From assembly GCA_963921195.1 (NCBI GenBank), contig OY992537.1, forward strand, positions 149,289,841-149,353,840: a stretch of DNA of 64,000 nt. The letters are read 5' to 3'. The notes under the pieces were generated by a model, which was given only the letters and a program-made list of their open reading frames with translations, was not told the DNA's origin and did no database searches. Of this stretch, positions 1 through 14,215 are shown in pieces. This DNA comes from Pegoplata infirma. Taxonomy: Eukaryota; Arthropoda; Insecta; Diptera; Anthomyiidae. The position numbers and the translations under genes are program-made. Position 1 is the stretch's first letter. The number at the start of each line of letters is the position of its first letter.

Positions 1-3000
1 AAATCGAGCAATCTCTTTTATTCTAATTAAACTTTATTGAAAAATATTTAAATTCGTGCAAAGGCATTTGAAATTGATATAATGGTTACCTTGATATAGC
101 CATTTCAAGTTATTACAAGTAACCCGAAAATATTTTTGATATGAATGCATAAATATCTGTTAATACTAGTCCGATAGTCTTAATTTTTTTCTGTCATGAT
201 AAAGCTAATATACTTATGCATTCTAGTTTTTATAGAGTCAAAATCGGATCATTATTTACCGAGTTATAGCAATTTAAAAATGAGGGTCTCCAAGAAACCT
301 TAAATAATGGGTTTCTCATAAAAATGAAAAAAAAAAACTTTGAATAAATGCATATATCTCTGTAAGTACCAGCCCGATTGCCTCACATTTGGTTCCAGAG
401 AAAAGATAAAGTCTCAATATTTTATTTTTTTGTTATTTTGACAAAATCGGAGCAATAGTTGCAGAGATACAGCCGTTGAAAGTAAAAGGTCTCCAGACTA
501 CGAAAAATTACAAGTTTATCATTTTTGAAAAAATAAATTTTTTTAAAAATTTAAAATCGAGCAATCTCTTTTATTCTAATTAAACTTTATTGAAAAAGAT
601 TTAAATTCGTGCAAAGGCATTTGAAATCGATATAATGGTAACCTTGATATAGCCATTTCAAGTTATTACAAGTAACCCGAAAATATTTTTGATATGAATG
701 CATAAATATCTGTTAATACTACTCCGATAGTCTTAATTTTTTTCTGTCATGATAAAGCTAATATACTTATGCATTCTAGTTTTTATAGAGTCAAAATCGG
801 ATCATTATTTACCGAGTTATAGCAATTTAAAAATGAGGGTCTCCAAGAAACCTTAAATAATGGGTTTCTCATAAAAATAAAAAAAAAAACTTTGCATAAA
901 TGCATATATCTCTGTAAGTACCAGCCCGATTGCCTCACATTTGGTTCCAGAGGAAAGATAAAGTCTCAATCTTTTATTTTTTTGTTATTTTGACAAAATC
1001 GGAGCAATAGTTGCAGAGATACAGCCGTTGAAAGTAAAAGGTCTCCAGACTACGAAAAATTACAAGTTTATCATTTTGAAAAAATAAATTTTTTTAAAAA
1101 TTTAAAATCGAGCAATCTCTTTTATTCTATTTAAACTTTATTGAAAAAAATTTAAATTCGTGCAAAGGCATTTGAAATCGAAATAATGGTAACCTTGATA
1201 TAGCCATTTCAAGTTATTACAAGTAACCCGAAAATATTTTTGATATGAATGCATAAATATCTGTTAATACTAGTCCGATAGTCTTAATTTTTTTCTGTCA
1301 TGATAAAGCTAATATTCTTATGCCTTCTAGTTTTTATAGAGTCAAAATCGGATCATTATTTACCGAGTTATAGCAATTTAAAATGAGGGTCTCCAAAAAA
1401 CCTTAAATAATGGGTTTCTCATAAAAATTAAAAATAAACTTTGCATAAATGCATATATCTCTGTAAGTACCAGCCCGATTGTCTCACATTTGGTTCCAGA
1501 GGAAAGATAAAGTCTCAATCTTTTATTTTTTTGTTATTTTGACAAAATCGGAGCAATAGTTGCAGAGATACAGCCGTTGAAAGTAAAAGGTCTCCAGACT
1601 ACGAAAAATTACAAGTTTATCATTTTTGAAAAAATAAATTTTTTTAAAAATTTAAAATCGAGCAATCTCTTTTATTCTAATTAAACTTTATTGAAAAAGA
1701 TTTAAATTCGTTCAAAGGCATTTGAAATTGATATAATGGTTACCTTGATATAGCCATTTCAAGTTATTACAAGTAACCCGAAAATATTTTTGATATGAAT
1801 GCATAAATATCTGTTAATACTAGTCTGATAGTCTTAAATTTTTTCTGTCATGATAAAGCTAATATACTTATGCATTCTAGTTTTTATAGAGTCAAAATCG
1901 CATCATTATTTACCGAGTTATAGCAATTTAAAAATGAGGGTCTCCAAAAAACCTTAAATAATGGGTTTCTCATAAAATTGAAAAAAAAACTTTGCATAAA
2001 TGCATATATCTCTGTAAGTACCAGCCCGATTGTCTCACATTTGGTTCCAGAGGAAAGATAAAGTCTCAATCTTTTATTTTTTTGTTATTTTGACAAAATC
2101 GGAGCAATAGTTGCAGAGATACAGCCGTTGAAAGTAAAAGGTCTCCAGACTACGAAAAATTACAAGTTTATCATTTTTGAAAAAAAAAAAATTTTTTAAA
2201 AATTTAAAATCGAGCAATCTCTTTTATTCTATTTAAACTTTATTGAAAAAGATTTAAATTCGTGCAAAGGCATTAGAAAACGATAGAATGGTAACCTTGA
2301 TATAGCCATTTCAAGTTATTACAAGTAACCCGAAAATATTTTTGATATGAATGCATAAATATCTGTTAATACTAGTCTGATAGTCTTAAATTTTTTCTGT
2401 CATGATAAAGCTAATATACTTATGCATTCTAGTTTTTATAGAGTCAAAATCGCATCATTATTTACCGAGTTATAGCAATTTAAAAATGAGGGTCTCCAAA
2501 AAACCTTAAATAATGGGTTTCTCATAAAATTGAAAAAAAAACTTTGCATAAATGCATATATCTCTGTAAGTACCAGCCCGATTGTCTCACATTTGGTTCC
2601 AGAGGAAAGATAAAGTCTCAATCTTTTATTTTTTTGTTATTTTGACAAAATCGGAGCAATAGTTGCAGAGATACAGCCGTTGAAAGTAAAAGGTCTCCAG
2701 ACTACAAAAAATTACAAGTTTATCATTTTTGAAAAAATAAATTTTTTTAAAAATTTTAAATCGAGCAATCTCTTTTATTCTAATTAAACTTTATTGAAAA
2801 AGATTTAAATTCGTGCAAAGGCATTTGAAATTGATATAATGGTTACCTTGATATAGCCATTTCAAGTTATTACAAGTAACCCGAAAATATTTTTGATATG
2901 AATGCATAAATATCTGTTAATACTAGTCCGATAGTCTTAATTTTTTTCTGTCATGATAAAGCTAATATACTTATGCATTCTAGTTTTTATAGAGTCAAAA

Positions 3001-6000
3001 TCGGATCATTATTTACCGAGTTATAGCAATTTAAAAATGAGGGTCTCCAAGAAACCTTAAATAATGGGTTTCTCATAAAAATGAAAAAAAAAACTTTGAA
3101 TAAATGCATATATCTCTGTAAGTACCAGCCCGATTGCCTCACATTTGGTTCCAGAGAAAAGATAAAGTCTCAATATTTTATTTTTTTGTTATTTTGACAA
3201 AATCGGAGCAATAGTTGCAGAGATACAGCCGTTGAAAGTAAAAGGTCTCCAGACTACGAAAAATTACAAGTTTATCATTTTTGAAAAAATAAATTTTTTT
3301 AAAAATTTAAAATCGAGCAATCTCTTTTATTCTAATTAAACTTTATTGAAAAAGATTTAAATTCGTTCAAAGGCATTTGAAATTGATATAATGGTTACCT
3401 TGATATAGCCATTTCAAGTTATTACAAGTAACCCGAAAATATTTTTGATATGAATGCATAAATATCTGTTAATACTAGTCTGATAGTCTTAAATTTTTTC
3501 TGTCATGATAAAGCTAATATACTTATGCATTCTAGTTTTTATAGAGTCAAAATCGCATCATTATTTACCGAGTTATAGCAATTTAAAAATGAGGGTCTCC
3601 AAAAAACCTTAAATAATGGGTTTCTCATAAAATTGAAAAAAAAACTTTGCATAAATGCATATATCTCTGTAAGTACCAGCCCGATTGTCTCACATTTGGT
3701 TCCAGAGGAAAGATAAAGTCTCAATCTTTTATTTTTTTGTTATTTTGACAAAATCGGAGCAATAGTTGCAGAGATACAGCCGTTGAAAGTAAAAGGTCTC
3801 CAGACTACGAAAAATTACAAGTTTATCATTTTTGAAAAAAAAAAAAATTTTTAAAAATTTAAAATCGAGCAATCTCTTTTATTCTATTTAAACTTTATTG
3901 AAAAAGATTTAAATTCGTGCAAAGGCATTAGAAAACGATAGAATGGTAACCTTGATATAGCCATTTCAAGTTATTACAAGTAACCCGAAAATATTTTTGA
4001 TATGAATGCATAAATATCTGTTAATACTAGTCTGATAGTCTTAAATTTTTTCTGTCATGATAAAGCTAATATACTTATGCATTCTAGTTTTTATAGAGTC
4101 AAAATCGCATCATTATTTACCGAGTTATAGCAATTTAAAAATGAGGGTCTCCAAAAAACCTTAAATAATGGGTTTCTCATAAAATTGAAAAAAAAACTTT
4201 GCATAAATGCATATATCTCTGTAAGTACCAGCCCGATTGTCTCACATTTGGTTCCAGAGGAAAGATAAAGTCTCAATCTTTTATTTTTTTGTTATTTTGA
4301 CAAAATCGGAGCAATAGTTGCAGAGATACAGCCGTTGAAAGTAAAAGGTCTCCAGACTACAAAAAATTACAAGTTTATCATTTTTGAAAAAATAAATTTT
4401 TTTAAAAATTTTAAATCGAGCAATCTCTTTTATTCTAATTAAACTTTATTGAAAAAGATTTAAATTCGTGCAAAGGCATTTGAAATTGATATAATGGTTA
4501 CCTTGATATAGCCATTTCAAGTTATTACAAGTAACCCGAAAATATTTTTGATATGAATGCATAAATATCTGTTAATACTAGTCCGATAGTCTTAATTTTT
4601 TTCTGTCATGATAAAGCTAATATACTTATGCATTCTAGTTTTTATAGAGTCAAAATCGGATCATTATTTACCGAGTTATAGCAATTTAAAAATGAGGGTC
4701 TCCAAGAAACCTTAAATAATGGGTTTCTCATAAAAATGAAAAAAAAACTTTGAATAAATGCATATATCTCTGTAAGTACCAGCCCGATTGCCTCACATTT
4801 GGTTCCAGAGAAAAGATAAAGTCTCAATATTTTATTTTTTTGTTATTTTGACAAAATCGGAGCAATAGTTGCAGAGATACAGCCGTTGAAAGTAAAAGGT
4901 CTCCAGACTACGAAAAATTACAAGTTTATCATTTTTGAAAAAATAAATTTTTTTAAAAATTTAAAATCGAGCAATCTCTTTTATTCTAATTAAACTTTAT
5001 TGAAAAAGATTTAAATTCGTGCAAAGGCATTTGAAATCGATATAATGGTAACCTTGATATAGCCATTTCAAGTTATTACAAGTAACCCGAAAATATTTTT
5101 GATATGAATGCATAAATATCTGTTAATACTACTCCGATAGTTTTAATTTTTTTCTGTCATGATAAAGCTAATATACTTATGCATTCTAGTTTTTATAGAG
5201 TCAAAATCGGATCATTATTTACCGAGTTATAGCAATTTAAAAATGAGGGTCTCCAAGAAACCTTAAATAATGGGTTTCTCATAAAAAAAAAAAAAAAAAC
5301 TTTGCATAAATGCATATATCTCTGTAAGTACCAGCCTGATTGCCTCACATTTGGTTCCAGAGGAAAGATAAAGTCTCAATCTTTTATTTTTTTGTTATTT
5401 TGACAAAATCGGAGCAATAGTTGCAGAGATACAGCCGTTGAAAGTAAAAGGTCTCCAGACTACGAAAAATTACAAGTTTATCATTTTGAAAAAATAAATT
5501 TTTTTAAAAATTTAAAATCGAGCAATCTCTTTTATTCTATTTAAACTTTATTGAAAAAAATTTAAATTCGTGCAAAGGCATTTGAAATCGAAATAATGGT
5601 AACCTTGATATAGCCATTTCAAGTTATTACAAGTAACCCGAAAATATTTTTGATATGAATGCATAAATATCTGTTAATACTAGTCCGATAGTCTTAATTT
5701 TTTTCTGTCATGATAAAGCTAATATTCTTATGCCTTCTAGTTTTTATAGAGTCAAAATCGGATCATTATTTACCGAGTTATAGCAATTTAAAAATGAGGG
5801 TCTCCAAAAAACCTTAAATAATGGGTTTCTCATAAAAATTAAAAATAAACTTTGCATAAATGCATATATCTCTGTAAGTACCAGCCCGATTGTCTCACAT
5901 TTGGTTCCAGAGGAAAGATAAAGTCTCAATCTTTTATTTTTTTGTTATTTTGACAAAATCGGAGCAATAGTTGCAGAGATACAGCCGTTGAAAGTAAAAG

Positions 6001-9000
6001 GTCTCCAGACTACGAAAAATTACAAGTTTATCAATTTTGAAAAAATAAATTTTTTTAAAAATTTAAAATCGAGCAATCTCTTTTATTCTAATTAAACTTT
6101 ATTGAAAAATATTTAAATTCGTTCAAAGGCATTTGAAATTGATATAATGGTAACCTTGATATAGCCATTTCAAGTTATTACAAGTAACCCGAAAATATTT
6201 TTGATATGAATGCATAAATATCTGTTAATACTAGTCCGATAGTCTTAATTTTTTTCTGTCATGATAAAGCTAATATTCTTATGCATTCTAGTTTTTATAG
6301 AGTCAAAATCGGATCATTATTTACCGAGTTATAGCAATTTAAAAATGAGGGTCTCCAAGAAACCTTAAATAATGGGTTTCTCATAAAAATAAAAAAAAAA
6401 CTTTGCATAAATGCATATATCTCTGTAAGTACCAGCCCGATTGCCTCACATTTGGTTCCAGAGGAAAGATAAAGTCTCAATCTTTTATTTTTTTGTTATT
6501 TTGACAAAATCGGAGCAATAGTTGCAGAGATACAGCCGTTGAAAGTAAAAGGTCTCCAGACTACGAAAAATTACAAGTTTATCATTTTGAAAAAATAAAT
6601 TTTTTTAAAAATTTTAAATCGAGCAATCTCTTTTATTCTATTTAAACTTTATTGAAAAAAATTTAAATTCGTGCAAAGGCATTTGAAATCGAAATAATGG
6701 TAACCTTGATATAGCCATTTCATGTTATTACAAGTAACCCGAAAATATTTTTGATATGAATGCATAAATATCTGTTAATACTAGTCCGATAGTCTTAATT
6801 TTTTTCTGTCATGATAAAGCTAATATTCTTATGCCTTCTAGTTTTTATAGAGTCAAAATCGGATCATTATTTACCGAGTTATAGCAATTTAAAAATGAGG
6901 GTCTCCAAAAAACCTTAAATAATGGGTTTCTCATAAAAATGAAAAATAAACTTTGCATAAATGCATATATCTCTGTAAGTACCAGCCCGATTGTCTCACA
7001 TTTGGTTCCAGAGGAAAGATAAAGTCTCAATCTTTTATTTTTTTGTTATTTTGACAAAATCGGAGCAATAGTTGCAGAGATACAGCCGTTGAAAGTAAAA
7101 GGTCTCCAGACTACGAAAAATTACAACTTTATCATTTTTGAAAAAATAAATTTTTTTAAAAAATTAAAATCGAGCAATCTCTTTTATTCTATTTAAACTT
7201 TATTGAAAAAGATTTAAATTCGTGCAAAGGCATTTGAAATCGAAATAATGGTAACCTTGATATAGCCATTTCAAGTTATTACAAGTAACCCGAAAATATT
7301 TTTGATATGAATGCATAAATATCTGTTAATACTAGTCCGATAGTCTTAATTTTTTGCTGTCATGATAAAGCTAATATACTTATGCATTCTAGTTTTTATA
7401 GAGTCAAAATCGGATCATTATTTACCGAGTTATAGCAATTTAAAAATGAGGGTCTCCAAAAAACCTTAAATAATGGGTTTCTCATAAAAATTAAAAAAAA
7501 ACTTTGCATAAATGCATATATCTCTGTAAGTACCAGCCCGATTGTCTCACATTTGGTTCCAGAGGAAAGATAAAGTCTTAATCTTTTATTTTTTTGTTAT
7601 TTTGACAAAATCGGAGCAATAGTTGCAGAGATACAGCCGTTGAAAGTAAAAGGTCTCCAGACTACGAAAAATTACAAGTTTATCATTTTTGAAAAAATAA
7701 ATTTTTTTAAAAATTTAAAATCGAGCAATCTCTTTTATTCTATTTAAACTTTATTGAAAAAGATTTAAATTCGTGCAAAGGCATTTGAAAGCGATATAAT
7801 GGTAACCTTGATATAGCCATTTCAAGTTATTACAAGTAACCCGAAAATATTTTTGATATGAATGCATAAATATCTGTTAATACTAGTCTGATAGTCTTAA
7901 TTTTTTTCTGTCATGATAAAGCTAATATACTTATGCATTCTAATTTTTATAGAGTCAAAATCGGATCATTATTTACCGAGTTATAGCAATTTAAAAATGA
8001 GGGTCTCCAAAAAACCTTAAATAATGGGTTTCTCATAAAAATGAAAAAAAAAAACTTTGCATAAATGCATATATCTCTGTAAGTACCAGCCCGATTGTCT
8101 CACATTTGGTTCCAGAGGAAAGATAAAGTCTCAATCTTTTATTTTTTTGTTATTTTGACAAAATCGGAGCAATAGTTGCAGAGATACAGCCGTTGAAAGT
8201 AAAAGGTCTCCAGACTACGAAAAATTACAAGTTTATCATTTTTAAAAAAATAATTTTTTTTAAAAATTTAAAATCGAGCAATCTCTTTTATTCGAATTAA
8301 ACTTTATTGAAAAAGATTTAAATTCGTGCAAAGGCATTCGAAATCGATATAATGGTAACCTTGATATAGCCATTTCAAGTTATTACAAGTAACCCGAAAA
8401 TATTTTTGATATGAATGCATAAATATCTGTTAATACTAGTCCGATAGTCTTAATTTTTTTCTGTCATTATAAAGCTAATATACTTATGCCTTCTAGTTTT
8501 TATGGAGTCAAAATCGGATCATTATTTACCGAGTTATAGCAATTTAAAAATGAGGGTCTCCAAAAAACCTTAAATAATGGGTTTCTCATAAAAATGAAAA
8601 AAAAACTTTGCATAAATGCATATATCTCTGTAAGTACCAGCCCGATTGTCTCACATTTGGTTCCAGAGGAAAGATAAAGTCTCAATCTTTTAGTTTTTTG
8701 TTATTTTGACAAAATCGGAGCAATAGTTGCAGAGATACAGCCGTTGAAAGTAAAAGGTCTCCAGACTACGAAAAATTTCAAGTTTATCATTTTTGAAAAA
8801 ATAAATTTTTTTAAAAATTTAAAATCGAGCAATCTCTTTTATTCTAATTAAACTTTATTGAAAAAGATTTAAATTCGTGCAAAGGCATTTGAAATTGATA
8901 TAATGGTAACCTTGATATAGCCATTTCAAGTTATTACAAGTAACCCGAAAATATTTTTGATATGAATGCATAAATATCTGTTAATACTAGTCCGATAGTC

Positions 9001-12000
9001 TTAATTTTTTTCTGTCATGATAAAGCTAATATATTTATGCATTCTAGTTTTTATAGAGTCAAAATCGCATCATTATTTACCGAGTTATAGCAATTTAAAA
9101 ATGAGGGTCTCCAAGAAACCTTAAATAATGGGTTTCTCATAAAAATGAAAAAAAAAACTTTGAATAAATGCATATATCTCTGTAAGTACCAGCCCGATTG
9201 CCTCACATTTGGTTCCAGAGGAAAGATAAAGTCTCAATATTTTATTTTTTTGTTATTTTGACAAAATTGGAGCAATAGTTGCAGAGATACAGCCGTTGAA
9301 AGTAAAAGGTCTCCAGACTACGAAAAATTACAAGTTTATCATTTTTGAAAAAATAAATTTTTTTAAAAATTTAAAATCGAGCAATCTCTTTTATTCTAAT
9401 TAAACTTTATTGAAAAAGATTTAAATTCGTGCAAAGGCATTTGAAATCGATATAATGGTAACCTTGATATAGCCATTTCAAGTTATTACAAGTAACCCGA
9501 AAATATTTTTGATATGAATGCATAAATATCTGTTAATACTAGTCCGATAGTCTTAATTTTTTTCTGTCATGATAAAGCTAATATACTTATGCATTCTAGT
9601 TTTTATAGAGTCAAAATCGGATCATTATTTACCGAGTTATAGCAATTTAAAAATGAGGGTCTCCAAGAAACCTTAAATAATGGGTTTCTCATAAAAATAA
9701 AAAAAAAACTTTGCATAAATGCATATATCTCTGTAAGTACCAGCCCGATTGCCTCACATTTGGTTCCAGAGGAAAGATAAAGTCTCAATCTTTTATTTTT
9801 TTATTATTTTGACAAAATCGGAGCAATAGTTGCAGAGATACAGCCGTTGAAAGTAAAAGGTCTCCAGACTACGAAAAATTACAACTTTATCATTTTTGAA
9901 AAAATAAATTTTTTTAAAAATTTAAAATCGAGCAATCTCTTTTATTCTATTTAAACTTTATTGAAAAAGATTTAAATTCGTGCAAAGGCATTTGAAATCG
10001 AAATAATGGTAACCTTGATATAGCCATTTCAAGTTATTACAAGTAACCCGAAAATATTTTTGATATGAATGCATAAATATCTGTTAATACTAGTCCGATA
10101 GTCTTAATTTTTTGCTGTCATGATAAAGCTAATATACTTATGCATTCTAGTTTTTATAGAGTCAAAATCGGATCATTATTTACCGAGTTATAGCAATTTA
10201 AAAATGAGGGTCTCCAAAAAACCTTAAATAATGGGTTTCTCATAAAAATGAAAAAAAAAACTTTGCATAAATGCATATATCTCTGTAAGTACCAGCCCGA
10301 TTGACTCACATTTGGTTCCAGAGGAAAGATAAAGTCTTAATCTTTTATTTTTTTGTTATTTTGACAAAATCGGAGCAATAGTTGCAGAGATACAGCCGTT
10401 GAAAGTAAAAGGTCTCCAGACTACGAAAAATTACAAGTTTATCATTTTTGAAAAAATAAATTTTTTTAAAAATTTAAAATCGAGCAATCTCTTTTATTCT
10501 ATTTAAACTTTATTGAAAAAGATTTAAATTCGTGCAAAGGCATTAGAAAACGATAGAATGGTAACCTTGATATAGCCATTTCAAGTTATTACAAGTAACC
10601 CGAAAATATTTTTGATATGAATGCATAAATATCTGTTAATACTAGTCCGATAGTCTTAATTTTTTTCTGTCATTATAAAGCTAATATACTTATGCCTTCT
10701 AGTTTTTATAGAGTCAAAATCGGATCATTATTTACCGAGTTATAGCAATTTAAAAATGAGGGTCTCCAAAAAACCTTAAATAATGGGTTTCTCATAAAAA
10801 TGAAAAAAAAACTTTGCATAAATGCATATATCTCTGTAAGTACCAGCCCGATTGTCTCACATTTGGTTCCAGAGGAAAGATAAAGTCTGAATCTTTTATT
10901 TTTTTGTTATTTTGACAAAATCGGAGCAATAGTTGCAGAGATACAGCCGTTGAAAGTAAAAGGTCTCCAGACTACGAAAAATTACAAGTTTATCATCTTT
11001 GAAAAAATAAATTTTTTTAAAAATTTAAAATCGAGCAATCTCTTTTATTCTAATTAAACTTTATTGAAAAAGATTTAAATTCGTGCAAAGGCATTTGAAA
11101 TCGATATAATGGTAACCTTGATATAGCCATTTCAAGTTATTACAAGTAACCCGAAAATATTTTTGATATGAATGCATAAATATCTGTTAATACTAGTCCG
11201 ATAGTCTTAATTTTTTTCTGTCATGATAAAGCTAATATACTTATGCATTCTAGTTTTTATAGAGTCAAAATCGGATCATTATTTACCGAGTTATAGCAAT
11301 TTAAAAATGAGGGTCTCCAAGAAACCTTAAATAATGGGTTTCTCATAAAAATAAAAAAAAAAACTTTGCATAAATGCATATATCTCTGTAAGTACCAGCC
11401 CGATTGCCTCACATTTGGTTCCAGAGGAAAGATAAAGTCTCAATCTTTTATTTTTTTGTTATTTTGACAAAATCGGAGCAATAGTTGCAGAGATACAGCC
11501 GTTGAAAGTAAAAGGTCTCCAGACTACGAAAAATTACAAGTTTATCATTTTGAAAAAATAAATTTTTTTAAAAATTTAAAATCCAGCAATCTCTTTTATT
11601 CTATTTAAACTTTATTGAAAAAGATTTAAATTCGTGCAAAGGCATTTGAAATCGAAATAATGGTAACCTTGATATAGCCATTTCAAGTTATTACAAGTAA
11701 CCCGAAAATATTTTTGATATGAATGCATAAATATCTGTTAATACTAGTCCGATAGTCTTCATTTTTTGCTGTCATGATAAAGCTAATATACTTATGCATT
11801 CTAGTTTTTATAGAGTCAAAATCGGATCATTATTTACCGAGTTATAGCAATTTAAAAATGAGGGTCTCCAAAAAACCTTAAATAATGGGTTTCTCATAAA
11901 AATGAAAAAAAAAACTTTGCATAAATGCATATATCTCTGTAAGTACCAGCCCGATTGTCTCACATTTGGTTCCAGAGGAAAGATAAAGTCTTAATCTTTT

Positions 12001-12671
12001 ATTTTTTTGTTATTTTGACAAAATCGGAGCAATAGTTGCAGACATACAGCCGTTGAAAGTAAAAGGTCTCCAGACTACGAAAAATTACAAGTTTATCATT
12101 TTTGAAAAAATAAATTTTTTTAAAAATTTAAATTCGAGCAATCTCTTTTATTCTATTTAAACTTTATTGAAAAAGATTTAAATTCGTGCAAAGGCATTAG
12201 AAAACGACAGAATGGTAACCTTGATATAGCCATTTCAAGTTATTACAAGTAACCCGAAAATATTTTTGATATGAATGCATAAATATCTGTTAATACTAGT
12301 CCGATAGTCTTAATTTTTTTCTGTCATGATAAAGCTAATATACTTATGCCTTCTAGTTTTTATAGAGTCAAAATCGGAACATTATTTACCGAATTATAGC
12401 AATTTAAAAATGAGGGTCTCCAAAAAACCTTAAATAATGGGTTTCTCATAAAAATGAAAAAAAAACTTTGCATAAATGCATATATCTCTGTAAGTACCAG
12501 CCCGATTGTCTCACATTTGGTTCCAGAGGAAAGATAAAGTCTCAATCTTTTATTTTTTTGTTATTTTGACAAAATCGGAGCAATAGTTGCAGAGATACAG
12601 CCGTTGAAAGTAAAAGGTCTCCAGACTACGAAAAATTACAAGTTTATCATTTTTTAAAAAATAATTTTTTT
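1..12671. repeat. Satellite array, segment 1 (about 551-bp monomer, about 23 copies)
   Basis: The same block recurs every 550-553 bp without interruption, in one orientation; for example, TCGAGCAATCTCTTTTATTC returns once per period. Copies differ by point changes and by poly-A/poly-T length. Diagnostic variants define monomer types: GAAATTGATATAATGGTTACC-like, GAAATCGATATAATGG, GAAATCGAAATAATGG, and CATTAGAAAACGATAGAATG. The monomer contains three diverged internal subrepeats (see findings). The segment stops at the TTAA where a piggyBac-like element inserted. No gene is present; short minus-strand frames recur once per monomer but are satellite by-products. Confidence 0.97.
1655..4963. repeat. 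Higher-order tandem duplication of a 3-monomer block (1,655 bp x 2)
   Basis: Monomers starting at 1,655, 2,208 and 2,758 carry three different variant signatures (ATTCGTTCAAAGG; CATTAGAAAACGATAG; GAAATTGATATAATGG with GAATAAATG). The same signatures come back in the same order from 3,310, displaced by 1,655 bp. A longer displacement of 4,410 bp (8 monomers) links rare variants at 721 and 5,131 (ACTCCGATAG) and at 1,321 and 5,731 (TGCCTTCTAG). This is what repeated unequal exchange within an array leaves behind. Confidence 0.85.
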
Positions 12672-12948
12672 TTAACCCTTCTGCATCCCTTGTATATGAG
12701 CCCTTCCTATGATCCTTTGGGTCAATTTGACCCAACATTAAAATGTAAACAAAATTTAATGTTTTAGTATAATCAAAAATAAAGAAAACTAAAATAAATA
12801 AGCCCTTTCAGAGCAATTATTAAAAAAAATAAAATCAAATTTGAAATTCAACCTTTTTTTACTTTGAGCCAACACTTAATGCAATGCATTGTGTTGGTAT
12901 TAGAAAATGGGTTATGAGGAGAAGGAATGAGGGAGTAGTGTTTGTGGA

Positions 12949-13449
12949 CACATACAAAAAATACTTTTTCAAATTACTAGGAAAAGTCTCGTAATTTTAC
13001 CATTTTACCAATATTTGACTGTTTTCCTTGTTTTTTAACAAACAAATTTGGATCAAAATTTAAATTTTTTTTGAAATTATAAAATTTTTTTTTGTAATTT
13101 TACAAATTTCCAAAAAAAAATTTACAAAAAAGATCTAGTAAAAATGCGCCAAAAAAACTGTAAATTTACAATTTTATTGGTTAAAAGTTGGTAAAATATT
13201 GTAAAATTACTAGAAATTCTCGTAAAATAGGAATTAGCAAAAAATCTAGTAAAGTTACGAAATCTCCTTGTAAATTTTATCGTGTCCAAAAATTTGTAAA
13301 TTTACAATTTTATTGATGAAAACCTTGTAAAATTACAACATTATTGGTAAAAAGCTTGTAAAATTACTAGGAATTCTTGTAAAATAGGAGGTAGCTGAAA
13401 AAAGTAAAATTTTTTCTTGTAATTTTACAAGGTATTTTTTTTTTGAGTG
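12949..13449. mobile_element. Possible nested MITE rich in TTGTAAAATTAC motifs
   Basis: The right end read inward is CACTCAAAAAAAAAATACC, next to TA; the left end is CACATACAAAAAATAC, next to GA, which would be a mutated TA. Between them the motif TTGTAAAATTAC, its reverse complement GTAATTTTAC and decayed variants recur many times. The terminus resembles that of the TA element at 31,689 (CACCGAAAAAAAT). The boundaries are tentative because the left flank does not match perfectly. Confidence 0.4.
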
Positions 13450-13479
13450 TAGCTGACTGGGTAGACTTTTGCAGGGGTT

Positions 13480-14215
13480 TAATTCCACATAGGGCTAGTT
13501 TGACCGATGAGAAACGAATTTTCTTTGTAATTCGTTGTGCAAGACATTAGACGGTAGACAACGAAAGGATGTGATCTGCTGGAATGGCGCCCATCTCAGC
13601 TGAACACTTGCCGTGGTTATATCTATATAACAATGACGCACAACACTCATTCCGACTATGCTCCAATGAGTCAATAGAGCTGGATACCCTACTGTCATTG
13701 AAGACCTTCAACGCACTCCTTTGCACCTGATCAGATAGACCTTGAAGCTCCTGCATATGCGAGTTGTATTCCATTTTCGGTCGGATAGAGGCGGCATAAA
13801 AAGTGAGATCAGACGGAGTCTCAGAAATTCTTGCACCGTTTTAGGAAATCAAGACACTTGAATGCTTCTTTCGACACTTGAAAAACATGTTTGTTCCAAC
13901 GAACATCACATTGGATTTTCATGCCTGATTCCTCAATAGCTATTCCACACATGGATACAGATGATGCTGATTCCACAAGCCGTCTGAGGGTCAAGACATA
14001 ACATTGGGCCTTATGAGCATTAAAATCGATCCTATTTGCAAGACCCTACTCGGAGATTGTCGTAAAATCATGCTAACAAGTCCCCTGTAGAACAACTCTA
14101 CGAAACAAGAGTGAATCTGACTCCAGATAATTTAACAAGTGGTGATTGACCATGCTCTTCATTACCTGCGAGAGCGTAAAGAAAATTGCTATTGGGCGTT
14201 AGTTTTCTGGGTTTG
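13480..14215 (-). pseudogene. Decayed non-LTR retrotransposon RT C-terminal fragment (jockey-like)
   Basis: Read on the minus strand, pieces in shifting frames spell the end of the reverse transcriptase and the region after it as found in many insect non-LTR retrotransposons. One is a KWN/RWNKHVF...KCLDFLKRCK-like stretch; others are MEYNSHM, DQVQRSALKVFNDSRVSS, and SIDSLEHSRNECCASLLYRY followed by HGKCSAEM. Several stop codons and frameshifts interrupt it, and neither the RT active site nor the endonuclease is visible. The base composition is clearly less AT-rich than its surroundings, as expected for former coding DNA. It lies inside the TTAA element, so it was captured by or inserted into it. 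The clade assignment rests on motif recognition only. Confidence 0.7.

Noticed and set aside
1884..2069. A 61-codon minus-strand frame (starting MRLYLSSGTKCE) that recurs in about half of the satellite monomers.
   Set aside because: It spans the poly-A tract, and monomers with one or two extra A lose it. There is no promoter or conserved start context, and variants change residues freely. It is a by-product of the satellite, not a gene family.
1..12671. The regular tandem repeat as a CRISPR array.
   Set aside because: There are no unique spacers between short repeats; whole 551-bp monomers are tandemly repeated, the genome is eukaryotic in character and no cas genes are present.
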